NCBI GenBank assembly: GCA_003140075.1
Contig: PLIO01000214.1
Location: 1-64,000, forward strand
DNA length: 64,000 nt
Reading direction: 5' to 3'
Origin: Acidobacteriaceae bacterium
GTDB taxonomy: Bacteria > Acidobacteriota > Terriglobia > Terriglobales > Acidobacteriaceae
Part shown: positions 20,849 through 30,230 of the stretch, piece by piece
Numbering within the stretch: the stretch's first letter is position 1
How the letters are laid out: every line of letters begins with the position of its first letter
The notes under the pieces: model-generated
What the model saw: only the letters and a program-made list of their open reading frames with translations
What the model was told of the DNA's origin: nothing
Database searches by the model: none
Made by a program: the position numbers and the translations under genes

Positions 20849-22099
20849 ATGAACACCTCCGACCTTATCTACGACTGGAACAACAACCATCCGCCGGGGC
20901 TGAAGCCGGCGGGACCGGTGCTGCTTAACGACGAGAGTCTGCGCGATGGTTTGCAGTCGCCGTCGGTGCGCGATCCTTCGATTCCAGAAAAGGTCGAAAT
21001 CCTGCATCTGATGGAGGCCCTCGGGATCGACTCGCTCGATCTGGGATTGCCGGGCGCGGGAGCGCGCGCAGTTGAAGACGTGACGGCGCTGGCGCGGGAG
21101 ATCGTCGCGCACAAGATGAAGATTCGCGCCAACTGCGCGGCGCGCACGCATGAGAACGATATTCGTCCGATTGCGGAGATTGTGCAGAAAACCGGACTGC
21201 GCATCGAGGCGGCGATGTTTATCGGGTCGAGTCCCATTCGCCGCTTTACCGAAGGTTGGACGGACGATTTTCTGTCGCAGACCACCGAGAAGGCCGTGAA
21301 GTACGCGGTTTCGCTTGGTCTCGACCCGATGTACGTCACCGAGGACACCAGCCGTTGCGATCCGGCGACGGTGAAGCGGCTCTATTCGACGGCGATTAGC
21401 TGCGGGGCGCGGGCCATCGTGATCTGCGACACCGCCGGGCACGCCACGCCCATGGGCGCGCACGCGCTGGTGCGGTTTGTGATGGAGGAAGTGGTGAAGC
21501 CCTCCGGTGAAAAGATTCGCGTGGACTGGCACGGGCACAGCGACCGCGGGCTGGCCATCGCCAACTCGATGGCGGCGTTGATTGCCGGGGCGAACTGCGT
21601 TCACGGATGCGCCATCGGACTGGGAGAGCGCGTGGGCAATACGCAGATGGATCAGATGCTGGTGAACCTGAAGCTGATGGGTATTGCGCCGTGGGATGAG
21701 CAGGATCTTTCCAAGTTGAAGCAATATTGCCAGGCCGTGTCGCGGGCCACGGGCGTGCCCATTCCGGCCAATTATCCGGTGGTGGGCGAGGACGCGTTTC
21801 GCACTGCGACCGGAGTGCACGCGGCCGCGATCATCAAGGCTTATCACAAGAACGATGTGGTGCTCGCCAATACGGTCTATTCCGGTGTGCCTTCGCATCT
21901 GTTCGGGCTGGAGCAGATCATCGATATTGGTCCCATGAGCGGGAAGTCGAATGTGCTGTTCTGGCTGGAACGGCGCGGCATCCCGGCGACTGGCGACGTG
22001 GTCGAGCGCATCTACCAGCGCGCCAAAGCCAGCGACCACACCCTGAGCGAAGCCGAGGTGATGGAGTGTTTGCCAGCGGCGGTGACAAAGCAAAGTTAA
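20849..22099 (+). CDS. HMGL-like / LeuA-family (isopropylmalate/homocitrate synthase-HMG-CoA lyase superfamily) enzyme
   Basis: LLNDESLRDGLQSPSV...VDWHGHSDRGLAIANSMAALIAGANCVHGCAIGLGERVGNT. Confidence 0.88.
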   Translation: MNTSDLIYDWNNNHPPGLKPAGPVLLNDESLRDGLQSPSVRDPSIPEKVEILHLMEALGIDSLDLGLPGAGARAVEDVTALAREIVAHKMKIRANCAARTHENDIRPIAEIVQKTGLRIEAAMFIGSSPIRRFTEGWTDDFLSQTTEKAVKYAVSLGLDPMYVTEDTSRCDPATVKRLYSTAISCGARAIVICDTAGHATPMGAHALVRFVMEEVVKPSGEKIRVDWHGHSDRGLAIANSMAALIAGANCVHGCAIGLGERVGNTQMDQMLVNLKLMGIAPWDEQDLSKLKQYCQAVSRATGVPIPANYPVVGEDAFRTATGVHAAAIIKAYHKNDVVLANTVYSGVPSHLFGLEQIIDIGPMSGKSNVLFWLERRGIPATGDVVERIYQRAKASDHTLSEAEVMECLPAAVTKQS

Positions 22100-22116
22100 G
22101 GCAGAGGTGAGCCCCT

Positions 22117-23022
22117 ATGGCAGAACTCATGCGACATGCGATTCTTGGCGCCGGGGGCGTGGGCGGCCTGATTGGCGCTTGCGTGGCGCACTCCGGAGCT
22201 TCCGTTACGCTGGTGGTGAGGCGCGAGGCGCTGGCGCAATATCCCAAACAGCTTCGGCTGGAGAGCGCTTTCGGCAATTTTGAAGTGGACGTTGCCGTGG
22301 CTGCCGAAGTGCCTCCCGTTGACGTGCTCTGGATCACGGTGAAGGCCACGCAATTCGAGCCGGCGTTGGGCGCGCTCAAAAATCCCGGTGCAGTTCGAGC
22401 CATCGTTCCGCTGCTCAACGGCATTGACCACATCGCCGTGCTGCGCGCCAGGTACGGGGCGGAGCGCGTGATCCCGGCGACGATTTCCGTCGAAACCGAG
22501 CGTGTCAGCCCCGGGCACATCGTCCATCGATCTCCTTTTGCCCGGCTCAACGTGTTGTCTACGGGGAGGGACCTGCTTGGGAGCACAGTGGATCACCTGC
22601 AACAAATGGGGTTTGCCTGCCGCTTTATCGACGATGAGCCGACGCTGATGTGGAGCAAGCTGGTATTTCTTGCGCCTTACGCGCTGACCACAAGCGCAGC
22701 GGACAAGGCCACTGGAGAGGTCATTTCTGATCCAGCTTGGAAGAGTCAGATGGAGGCGTGCGTGCGAGAGGCTTGTGCCGTGGCTGTGGCCGAGGGGGCC
22801 AAAGTTGATCCGGATGCGATTCTGGCGGGGATGATGGCCATGCCGGGAAACATGCGCAGCTCCATGCAGAAGGACGTTGCGCAGCACAAGACTCCAGAGC
22901 TGGAGGCTATTGCTGGACCGATCCTGCGCGGTGCTCGGCGGCATGGGGTCGAGGTTCCGGCGACGAAGAAGCTGGTGGCTAAGGTGGAGCGGAGGGCTGG
23001 GGTTGAGAGCCAGCTGGACTGA
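22117..23022 (+). CDS. 2-dehydropantoate 2-reductase family protein
   Basis: N-terminal HAILGAGGVGGLIGACVAHSGASVTLVVR; KLVFLAPYALTT; PGNMRSSMQKDV. Confidence 0.85.
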   Translation: MAELMRHAILGAGGVGGLIGACVAHSGASVTLVVRREALAQYPKQLRLESAFGNFEVDVAVAAEVPPVDVLWITVKATQFEPALGALKNPGAVRAIVPLLNGIDHIAVLRARYGAERVIPATISVETERVSPGHIVHRSPFARLNVLSTGRDLLGSTVDHLQQMGFACRFIDDEPTLMWSKLVFLAPYALTTSAADKATGEVISDPAWKSQMEACVREACAVAVAEGAKVDPDAILAGMMAMPGNMRSSMQKDVAQHKTPELEAIAGPILRGARRHGVEVPATKKLVAKVERRAGVESQLD

Positions 23023-23054
23023 GATCCAGGTTGAATAAAAACGCAGATCAATCT

Positions 23055-23395
23055 GGCTAAAATCTCTCGAATCAATCACATAGAAAAACAGATGCCGCTA
23101 AAATCTGTCTTCTAAAGGACTTAGCGGTAAAATCTCTGCAATCAACGGTTTAGCCGGGTACTATTTTGTCCAAGTCCTTTAGAATTAGTCGGCGGCTGTC
23201 GGCAGACTTGTTTTGTGCTCTCCTAAATCATTGATAGCAAAGGGATTGCTTGTAAAATCTTGCGGGATAAGGAGTAGCTAGTGGGTATTCGGTTGTCAAA
23301 GAACTACTTCTGACTAATACAGCGTGCGGCACTGCGTCCGCCGTGACCATCATCTCGCGATTGACGGGCGGGGGCAAGGTTAGATGTCACACCAA
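23055..23395. repeat. Composite non-coding element, copy 1
   Basis: Three units of TAAAATCT..AAAGGACTTAGCGG type at 23057, 23099 and 23128; terminal GGGGGCAAGGTTAGATGTCACA. Confidence 0.65.
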
Positions 23396-23537
23396 GCTGT
23401 GGAAAGCCTACTCCGGTCCATCAGGTTCTGGAATCGGAAAACGAATCGTTCACAGCCATAGCCGTTCGTTCGTAACCTTACCTGAGTTTGTTCACGAGGA
23501 TTTAGGCTGATTAGAGACGAACCCTGGGGTAAACTAG

Positions 23538-23774
23538 GTGCAGCGTCGTGCAGCAAAAGGGAGGCTAGCCGTGGGATCTACAGCGAAGCGATTGAAAGAT
23601 AGTTCGGCATCGCATTCGTCGGCTCCTTCCTCGCCGGAGGAGCGACTGGCCGAGAAAGTTAGCGCAGTGATTGAAGCTCAGGTCAAGAAGATGACCCCAG
23701 AAGAACTGCAACGAGCCGATGCCGAGCTGCACAGGATTGCTACAAGAGTTCGCGTAACTTCCGAAACGCGGTAA
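23538..23774 (+). CDS. Small hypothetical protein
   Basis: 78-aa ORF with plausible charged composition. Confidence 0.35.
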   Translation: MQRRAAKGRLAVGSTAKRLKDSSASHSSAPSSPEERLAEKVSAVIEAQVKKMTPEELQRADAELHRIATRVRVTSETR

Positions 23775-23988
23775 TCAGTTGCTGCCCTTCCAACGTGTCC
23801 TCGCCTTTGCCGAAACCACGTAACGCCTGAATGAAATCCCGCTCCGTTCCGTGCTTGATAATTCGCAAGAAAGCCGCTTTGCGGGCAAGCGTGTTGCGGT
23901 CGATGCTGCCGCGCCTGGGGTTGGTCGTGTCGCGGAGGGCTTCCAGGATTTCGAGCGGGTCTGACTGTTTCGGTTTGTCTTCCTTCAT
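23740..23988 (-). CDS. Small hypothetical protein
   Basis: 82-aa ORF, convergent overlap with the previous ORF. Confidence 0.45.
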   Translation of the reverse strand: MKEDKPKQSDPLEILEALRDTTNPRRGSIDRNTLARKAAFLRIIKHGTERDFIQALRGFGKGEDTLEGQQLITAFRKLRELL

Positions 23989-24261
23989 GGATCCTCACCG
24001 CTTAGCAGATTATTTCTCTTTCTTGAGCTGATGCGGAAGAATTTCGCAGGTGGGTCCAGAAACACAAAATCCCCGCATGCGTTCAAGCCGCATTTTGGGG
24101 AATCAGGCCTGGGAGAAATCCGATTACGAGGCCCATCATGCGATGGAAGCCGAAACTGTGTCAAGGAAAAAAGCGCCGCTTAGAGATTTCTTGATAGGGG
24201 TTCACGCCAAAGCTAATCCCCATCCCCTTCCCACGCGTTGTAAGATGACGCAATACTTCCC

Positions 24262-25524
24262 ATGAGCCCCACTCCCCCACGCGCGGATATGCCGGACGTT
24301 GCGCCTACGGTGCAGCAGGACGTGGCGCGGCTGGCGGCGGCGCCGGAGGTGCGGTCGGCGTTCAACTGGCTGCGCACGCAGGAGCCACAGCTGGCGCAGT
24401 GGCAGATGGAGATGGCGCGGCTTGCGGCGCCTCCGTTTGGGGAAGCGGCGCGCGGGGCGTGGCTGGCGGAGCGCTTTCGCGAAGTTGGGCTGGACGATGT
24501 TCGCATCGACGATGTGGGCAACGTGTTTGGAGTGCATCCGGGATTCGGTCAGCGATACGTGGCGCTGAGCGCGCACATCGACACGGTGTTTCCGGCGAAC
24601 ACGCCGTTGAATATCCGGCAGCAGGGCAGCCGGCTGTATGGGCCGGGAGTTTCCGATAACGGTGCGGGTGTGGCGGCGATGCTGGGGATTGCGGCGCTCC
24701 TGCGTTCTGTGAAGCTGCGGCATGCGCTGCCGTTTGTGTTTATCGGCAATGTGGGCGAAGAGGGTGAAGGTGACTTGCGCGGCATGCGGCACATTTTCTC
24801 CACGCCGCGCTGGAAGGACTCGATTGCCTACAGCGTAGTGCTCGATGGCGCGGGCGCCGACACGATTGTGGCCGAAGCGCTGGGCAGTCGGCGGTTTGAG
24901 GTGATTGTGCGCGGTCCGGGCGGGCATTCGTGGAGCGATTTTGGCGCGCCTAATCCGATTGTGATTCTGGCCAGGGCGATCGAAACGTTTACGGCGACGC
25001 CGGTGCCTGCAACGCCGAAGACTACTTTCAACATCGGAGTGATCCGCGGCGGCACGGCGGTGAATTCGATTCCGGAGTCGGCCAGCATGAAGGTCGACAT
25101 TCGCTCGACCTCGATGGCGGAGATGGAGCGGCTGGAACAGACGCTGCGGCTGGCGCTGAACCGCGCGGTGGAAGACGAAACCATGGCGGCGGAGATGCGC
25201 TCCGCGGCGCAGAAGCGGCCGGGAGTGAATTGCGAAGTGGTGGCGATTGGGAGCCGTCCGGCGGGTGAGCTCGCGATGAGCGCGCGGATTCTGCATGTGA
25301 TTCGGGCAGTGGATGCGCAGCTGAATAATGCGGCGCAGGTGCAGCGGGCGTCGACCGACGCGAATATTCCGTTATCGTTGGGACTGGAAGCGATTGCGAT
25401 CGGCGGCGGCGGTTCGGGCGGCGGGGCGCATACTTTGCAGGAGTGGTTCGACAGCAACGGACGCGAGCTGGGGCTGAAGCGGATTTTACTTACGCTGCTG
25501 GCGCTCGCGGGAGCGGGGGAATGA
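24262..25524 (+). CDS. M20-family metallopeptidase
   Basis: VALSAHIDTVFP...GPGVSDNGAGVAAMLGIAALL...VGEEGEGDLRG; Zn-binding M20 pattern. Confidence 0.88.
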   Translation: MSPTPPRADMPDVAPTVQQDVARLAAAPEVRSAFNWLRTQEPQLAQWQMEMARLAAPPFGEAARGAWLAERFREVGLDDVRIDDVGNVFGVHPGFGQRYVALSAHIDTVFPANTPLNIRQQGSRLYGPGVSDNGAGVAAMLGIAALLRSVKLRHALPFVFIGNVGEEGEGDLRGMRHIFSTPRWKDSIAYSVVLDGAGADTIVAEALGSRRFEVIVRGPGGHSWSDFGAPNPIVILARAIETFTATPVPATPKTTFNIGVIRGGTAVNSIPESASMKVDIRSTSMAEMERLEQTLRLALNRAVEDETMAAEMRSAAQKRPGVNCEVVAIGSRPAGELAMSARILHVIRAVDAQLNNAAQVQRASTDANIPLSLGLEAIAIGGGGSGGGAHTLQEWFDSNGRELGLKRILLTLLALAGAGE

Positions 25525-27488
25525 TGGAGAGATTTGCGGCCGCGGGGGCTAAAACCCCTTCCAATTTGGTGCGTCTATTTGCAGCGCTGAAGCGCTGCGC
25601 CAGCCAAGATATGCGCGAGAACGATTCTTCCGCCCCTTCGGGGCTGGCTCGTTTTCCAATCTCGACCCACGGTTTGCGCCGTGGGCTGCAATCTATCGCT
25701 CCTTCGGAGCTGTGCGGCGCAATTAAATGGTCAGTTCTTCCGGTCCTGTGCCTCGTCGCCGTTTTCTGTTCCGCACAGGGACAGGCTCCCTCGGAAGCTG
25801 TACCCCTGCTGAAGCAATCGCCGTCGGGTCATCAGGACACGCCGAATCTGCCGAAGGCCGACGTCATCTACACCCACGCGAATGTGTATACCGGGGTGCC
25901 GTCGAATGCGCAGTTCAGTTCGATCTTGCGCGAAGAGGCGATTGCGGTGCGCGGAGAACGCATTCAGGCGGTGGGGAAGAATATCGACATCCAGAAGCTG
26001 AAGGGGCCGCAGACGCAGGTCATCGACTTGGGCGGGCACTTTGTGATGCCGGGATTTAACGATGCGCATCTGCACCTGGCGGACGCGGGACTGCAGAAGT
26101 TGAGTGTCGATTTGACTGGAGTGAAGACGCTGGATGAATTCCGCGACCGAGTGCTGGCCCAGGTGGAGAAGGCGAAGCCGGGCGAATGGATTCTGGGTGG
26201 AGGTTGGGACGAAACCCTCTGGCCGGTGCAGGCTCTGCCCAGCCGCTGGGATCTGGATGAGGTTTCGGGCGGGCATCCGGTATTTCTGGATCGCGTGGAT
26301 GGGCACCTTGCTGTGGCGAACACGCGGGCGCTGCAGTTGGCGAGCATCACCATCGCCAGCCGCGAACCCGAAGGCGGGAAGATTGACCGCGATGCGAACG
26401 CGCAACCTACCGGGATTTTGCGCGAGACGGCGCAGCAGGCAGTGCGGGCGGTGATTCCGCAGCCGACGCATGAAACGCGGAGGCATGGAATTGAAGTGGC
26501 GCTGGCGGACCTGGCCGGGCACGGCGTGACCTCGGCGCAGGATTATTCGCCGGACTGGGAAAATTTCCAGATTTACGAAGAGATTGAGAAAGACGGCAAG
26601 CTGACGGCGCGCATTTCGGAATGGCTTCCGTTCAACGATTCGGTGGATGAGTTGAAGACGAAGCGCGACTCGCATCCGCAATCGGATTCGATGCTGCACA
26701 CGGGAATGCTGAAGGGATTCATGGATGGATCGCTGGGCGGGCATACGGCGGCGCTGCTGGAGCCTTATGCGGACGATCCCAAGCAATCGGGACTGCCGCA
26801 GTATGAGGCGGCGAAGCTGAATGAGATGGCGAAGGAACGCGTGCTGGCCGGCTTCCAGTTGGGGTTTCACGCGATTGGAGACAAGGGCGTGCAGATGGCG
26901 CTGGATGCTTTTGGCGAGGCGGAGAAAGCGGCGAAGGAAGCGAAAGTGAAGGCGGCGAACGGCGGAGACGATTATCGGTTGCGCATCGAACATGCGCAGG
27001 TCACGACGCCGGCACAGATCGCGCGCTTCAAAGAGCTGAAGGTGATTGCCTCCATGCAGCCGAGTCATCTGCTCACCGACATGCGCTGGGCGCAGGATCG
27101 GCTGGGACCGAAGCGCGCCGCAACTTCTTACGCGTGGGCGGGGTTTCTGAATAAGGGCGTGACCGTGGCCTTTGGCACGGATTATCCGGTTGAGCCGGTG
27201 ACGCCGTTTCGCGGGCTGTATGCGGCCGTCACGCGCAAGAGCGAGAACGGAAAGCAGGACTATTTTCCCGAGCAGAAGCTGACGATGGATCAGGCTATTG
27301 CCGCTTATACAACCGGCTCGGCCTTCGCCGAATTCGAGGAGAAAGAAAAAGGCAAGCTGGTGCCGGGGATGCTCGCCGATTTTGTGGTGCTGGACCGGGA
27401 TGTGACGGCAGCGTCGCCGGAGAAAGTGCTGGCGGCCAAGGTGCTGAGGACGGTGGTGGGCGGGAAGACGGTGTACGAGGCGAAGTGA
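25524..27488 (+). CDS. Amidohydrolase family 3 (YtcJ-like) protein with signal peptide; exact start uncertain
   Basis: DVIYTHANVYTGVPSNAQ...FNDAHLHLADAGLQ...YRLRIEHAQVTTPAQI...FGTDYPVEP; N-terminal 60 aa derive from a hairpin array. Confidence 0.85.
   Translation: MERFAAAGAKTPSNLVRLFAALKRCASQDMRENDSSAPSGLARFPISTHGLRRGLQSIAPSELCGAIKWSVLPVLCLVAVFCSAQGQAPSEAVPLLKQSPSGHQDTPNLPKADVIYTHANVYTGVPSNAQFSSILREEAIAVRGERIQAVGKNIDIQKLKGPQTQVIDLGGHFVMPGFNDAHLHLADAGLQKLSVDLTGVKTLDEFRDRVLAQVEKAKPGEWILGGGWDETLWPVQALPSRWDLDEVSGGHPVFLDRVDGHLAVANTRALQLASITIASREPEGGKIDRDANAQPTGILRETAQQAVRAVIPQPTHETRRHGIEVALADLAGHGVTSAQDYSPDWENFQIYEEIEKDGKLTARISEWLPFNDSVDELKTKRDSHPQSDSMLHTGMLKGFMDGSLGGHTAALLEPYADDPKQSGLPQYEAAKLNEMAKERVLAGFQLGFHAIGDKGVQMALDAFGEAEKAAKEAKVKAANGGDDYRLRIEHAQVTTPAQIARFKELKVIASMQPSHLLTDMRWAQDRLGPKRAATSYAWAGFLNKGVTVAFGTDYPVEPVTPFRGLYAAVTRKSENGKQDYFPEQKLTMDQAIAAYTTGSAFAEFEEKEKGKLVPGMLADFVVLDRDVTAASPEKVLAAKVLRTVVGGKTVYEAK
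25545..25711. repeat. Array of five short hairpins (REP-like) overlapping the predicted 5' end of the amidohydrolase ORF
   Basis: GGGGCTAAAACCCC; GCAGCGCTGAAGCGCTGC; GCCCCTTCGGGGC; CCCACGGTTTGCGCCGTGGG; GCTCCTTCGGAGC. Confidence 0.8.
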
Positions 27489-27512
27489 GGTTGGTTCAGC
27501 GAACCGGGGAAG

Positions 27513-27543
27513 AAGACAGTCGAGGGCGGCTGTCCCCACATGA
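27513..27543. repeat. Intergenic GACAGYCGNGGGCGGCTGTCCCCACA element
   Basis: AGACAGTCGAGGGCGGCTGTCCCCACATGAGC; also found near 44113, 57012 and 58025. Confidence 0.65.
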
Positions 27544-27644
27544 GCATCTCCGAGCCTGAAACATACCGGGGACTTCGATTTTAGGCTGAGGCTTTGCAGG
27601 CGGGTATAATTAAGGATCTATACGTTCTCGGAGGAAAGTAGTTT

Positions 27645-29222
27645 ATGGATTCGCGGGCATTTTGGCTGCGGTTGAAGACGCATCGGTGGCTTTATTCGTT
27701 CAGCATTGTGGCTACGCTGTCGCTGGGCATCTTGATTGGTACGGTGGTTTCCTACGGCGTGAAAGGCAAGGAAGGGCAAAAGTCGTCCGATGCGACTCCG
27801 CTGACGGTGCCTTCGCCCAAGCTGCTTTCGAATGCGTTTTCGCAGATCGCGAAAGATCTGGGGCCGAGCGTGGTCAACATCAATACGGAATCGACCATCA
27901 AGAATCCGCACCGGCGCCGTGGTGAGCAGAATCCGGACGACGAGGATGGCGGCGGCGGCAATGGCGGGATGGATGACTTCTTCAACCGCTTCTTTGGCGG
28001 GCAAGGCGGTCAGGGCGATGGCGCGATTCGCGAGCGTTCGCTGGGTTCGGGCGTGATAGTCGATCCCAAGGGTTACATCGTCACCAACCGCCATGTGGTG
28101 GAGAAGGCAGACCGCATCCGGGTGCGGCTGCAGGATGATCCGCCGGGCGTGCAGCACGATGCTCGAGTGATCGGCGAAGATCAGGAGACCGATCTCGCGG
28201 TCATTAAGATTGACATGGATCGCTCCATTCCGTCGGCGAAGATGGGCAACTCTGACAGCATGCAGGTGGGCGATTGGGTGCTGGCCATCGGCAGCCCGTT
28301 CGGGCAGGTCGGCACCGTGACGGCTGGCATTGTTTCCGCGAAGGGCCGGGACATTGTGCCGGGCCGGCAGTTCCAGACATTTATCCAGACCGATGCCGCG
28401 ATTAACCCGGGCAATTCGGGCGGGCCGCTGGTTAACATGGATGGCGAAGTCATCGGCATCAACACCGCCATTTTGAGCGAGACCAATGCCTATGCGGGCG
28501 TGGGCTTCTCGCTGCCTTCGAACACCGTGGTGCAAGTTTACAACCAGTTGATCGGGCCCGAGCACCGGGTGTCGCGTGGATCGATTGGAGTGGAGTTCAG
28601 TCCGCAGCCTGCGCCGGCCATCGCTAGAGTTTACGGTGTGAATTCCGGGGTTACGATTTCCGCCGTAGTCGCGGGCAGTCCTGCCGATCAAGCGGGATTG
28701 AAGGTGGGCGATACCATCACCTCCGTGGACGGCAAGGAAGTAAAAAACGGGGATGGACTGGTCAGTGAGATCGCCGGCCGCAAGCCGGGATCGAAGGCGA
28801 AGCTGGGATTCGTCCGCAACGGCAAGAAGGAAGAAACCACCGTCATCGTTGCCGACCGCGCCAAGCTTTTTGCCGACCGCCTTGGCGGAGACCAGGAGAA
28901 CGGCGATGAGAGCACGCCCAAACAGAGCAAGTTCGGGGCGACGGTTCGCAACCTGACTCCGGAGATGGCCGAGCGGCTGGATATGCCGGCAGGCAAGGGC
29001 GTGATCGTGCAGGATGTGAAACCGGGATCGTTTGCCGAGGACATCAGCTTGAACCGCGGCGACGTGGTCCTGGAGATCAACAAACAGCCGGTGAACAACG
29101 AGAGCGATTTCACCCGCATCGAATCGAGCCTGAGGAGCGGCCAGGATGTGGTCTTCCTGGTGCGCCCACGAGGTTCGTCGCGGCAGGACGGAACCGCGTT
29201 CCTGGCCGGGACACTTCCGTAA
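27645..29222 (+). CDS. HtrA/DegP-type serine protease with PDZ domains
   Basis: TNRHVVEKADRI, DLAVIKID, QTDAAINPGNSGGPLVN catalytic motifs; two PDZ-like regions. Confidence 0.95.
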   Translation: MDSRAFWLRLKTHRWLYSFSIVATLSLGILIGTVVSYGVKGKEGQKSSDATPLTVPSPKLLSNAFSQIAKDLGPSVVNINTESTIKNPHRRRGEQNPDDEDGGGGNGGMDDFFNRFFGGQGGQGDGAIRERSLGSGVIVDPKGYIVTNRHVVEKADRIRVRLQDDPPGVQHDARVIGEDQETDLAVIKIDMDRSIPSAKMGNSDSMQVGDWVLAIGSPFGQVGTVTAGIVSAKGRDIVPGRQFQTFIQTDAAINPGNSGGPLVNMDGEVIGINTAILSETNAYAGVGFSLPSNTVVQVYNQLIGPEHRVSRGSIGVEFSPQPAPAIARVYGVNSGVTISAVVAGSPADQAGLKVGDTITSVDGKEVKNGDGLVSEIAGRKPGSKAKLGFVRNGKKEETTVIVADRAKLFADRLGGDQENGDESTPKQSKFGATVRNLTPEMAERLDMPAGKGVIVQDVKPGSFAEDISLNRGDVVLEINKQPVNNESDFTRIESSLRSGQDVVFLVRPRGSSRQDGTAFLAGTLP

Positions 29223-29230
29223 CCTGATTT

Positions 29231-29306
29231 AAGCCCAACGGGGACTGGCATTGCCTCTTGCAAGGGAGGATGATTACAATGCCAGTTTGCGTTGGGCTTT
29301 TGTTTT
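29231..29306 (+). terminator. Long imperfect stem-loop followed by T-rich tract, putative terminator of the HtrA gene
   Basis: AAGCCCAACGGGGACTGGCATTG ... CAATGCCAGTTTGCGTTGGGCTTTTGTTTTTG. Confidence 0.65.
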
Positions 29307-29368
29307 TGCGCTCGTCCGTTGCGCCGGTTCTGGCCCGGTTGTCTGGTAAGGACTTGAGGGGTTTACCG

Positions 29369-30109
29369 TTGGAACAAAAGCGTCGCGCGAAAACCGTGCG
29401 GGGATGTTTGGGCGCAATTTGCGTTCTGGTGGTAGTGTCTGTCTGCAGTTCGCCGAGTAGAGTGTCTGCGCAGGCTACGGACAGCGGCAATGCCGATTCG
29501 AGCAAGAAGACTAGCGGCTCGCAGACTGCCGGCAGAAAGCCGCACGCAAAGACAGGCGCGACAGCTTCGAAAACGGGCTCAAAAACTTCAACGACGAAAA
29601 CTCATCCTGCCTCGCATCCTGCCGCTGGCGAGAACTCCAAATCGAATACAAGCGTCACCGCTCACAACAGCAAAACGCGGCGCGCGAATTCGCGGAAGAA
29701 AGGCAAGGCAACCGCGCGAGGGCAGCAGAAGATCGATCCCGAACGGGCACAGGCAATTCAGGAAGCTTTGATCCGCGAGCATTACTTAAGCGGCGAAGCG
29801 GCAGGAAGCTGGAACCAGGCCAGCGAAGATGCCATGCGCAAATATCAGGCCGATCACGGCTGGCAGGCGAAGACGGTGCCGGATTCGCGAGCGCTGATCA
29901 GCCTGGGGCTGGGGCCGAGCAAAGACCACCTGCTGAATCCGGAAAGCGCGATGACCACCGGGCCGGATGCATTTCATACGGCGTCTGTGAGTTCCTCATC
30001 GCAGAGCCCCGTGTCGCACAGCGCCGACCCCGGGACGCTTGTGAATACGAACACAACCTCGCCGGCTGATCCCGCCCCGGCGGCGACGCCCGCTTCTGGC
30101 CCGCAGTGA
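29369..30109 (+). CDS. Secreted protein with putative peptidoglycan-binding-like domain
   Basis: Probable TTG start (LEQKRRAKTVRGCLGAICVLVVVSVCS signal peptide, GAGGGG upstream); IQEALIREHYLSGEAAGSWNQASEDAMRKYQADHGW. Confidence 0.6.
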   Translation: MEQKRRAKTVRGCLGAICVLVVVSVCSSPSRVSAQATDSGNADSSKKTSGSQTAGRKPHAKTGATASKTGSKTSTTKTHPASHPAAGENSKSNTSVTAHNSKTRRANSRKKGKATARGQQKIDPERAQAIQEALIREHYLSGEAAGSWNQASEDAMRKYQADHGWQAKTVPDSRALISLGLGPSKDHLLNPESAMTTGPDAFHTASVSSSSQSPVSHSADPGTLVNTNTTSPADPAPAATPASGPQ

Positions 30110-30120
30110 AGCCTGTAGGC

Positions 30121-30226
30121 AATCAGCCGCTAGCAGATAGCAATTGGCAGTTAGCGCTTCGCAATCGGCCAAAAGTGCCGTCCGACCAAACGCCAATTGC
30201 TAATTGCTAATTGCTAACTGCTAATC
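30121..30226. repeat. Inverted pair of heptamer arrays (ATTGCTA units)
   Basis: Right arm AATTGCTAATTGCTAATTGCTAACTGCTAAT; left arm GCTAGCAGATAGCAATTGGCAGTTAGCG. Confidence 0.8.
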
Positions 30227-30230
30227 GCCG

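Noticed and set aside
20837-22093. 418-aa ORF on the minus strand opposite the HMGL-family gene
   Set aside because: Arg/His-rich shadow ORF; the plus strand encodes a clear enzyme family over the same span.
23057-23160. Possible mini-CRISPR because units of about 29 bp repeat two or three times in the composite element
   Set aside because: Units are directly adjacent without spacers, degenerate, and no cas genes are visible in the window.
25731-27539. 602-aa minus-strand ORF opposite the amidohydrolase
   Set aside because: Shadow ORF in GC-rich DNA; composition is Arg/His/Leu-rich and no domain is recognisable.
27618-28691. 357-aa minus-strand ORF opposite the HtrA gene
   Set aside because: Plus strand has unambiguous trypsin-like catalytic motifs; this frame is antisense noise.
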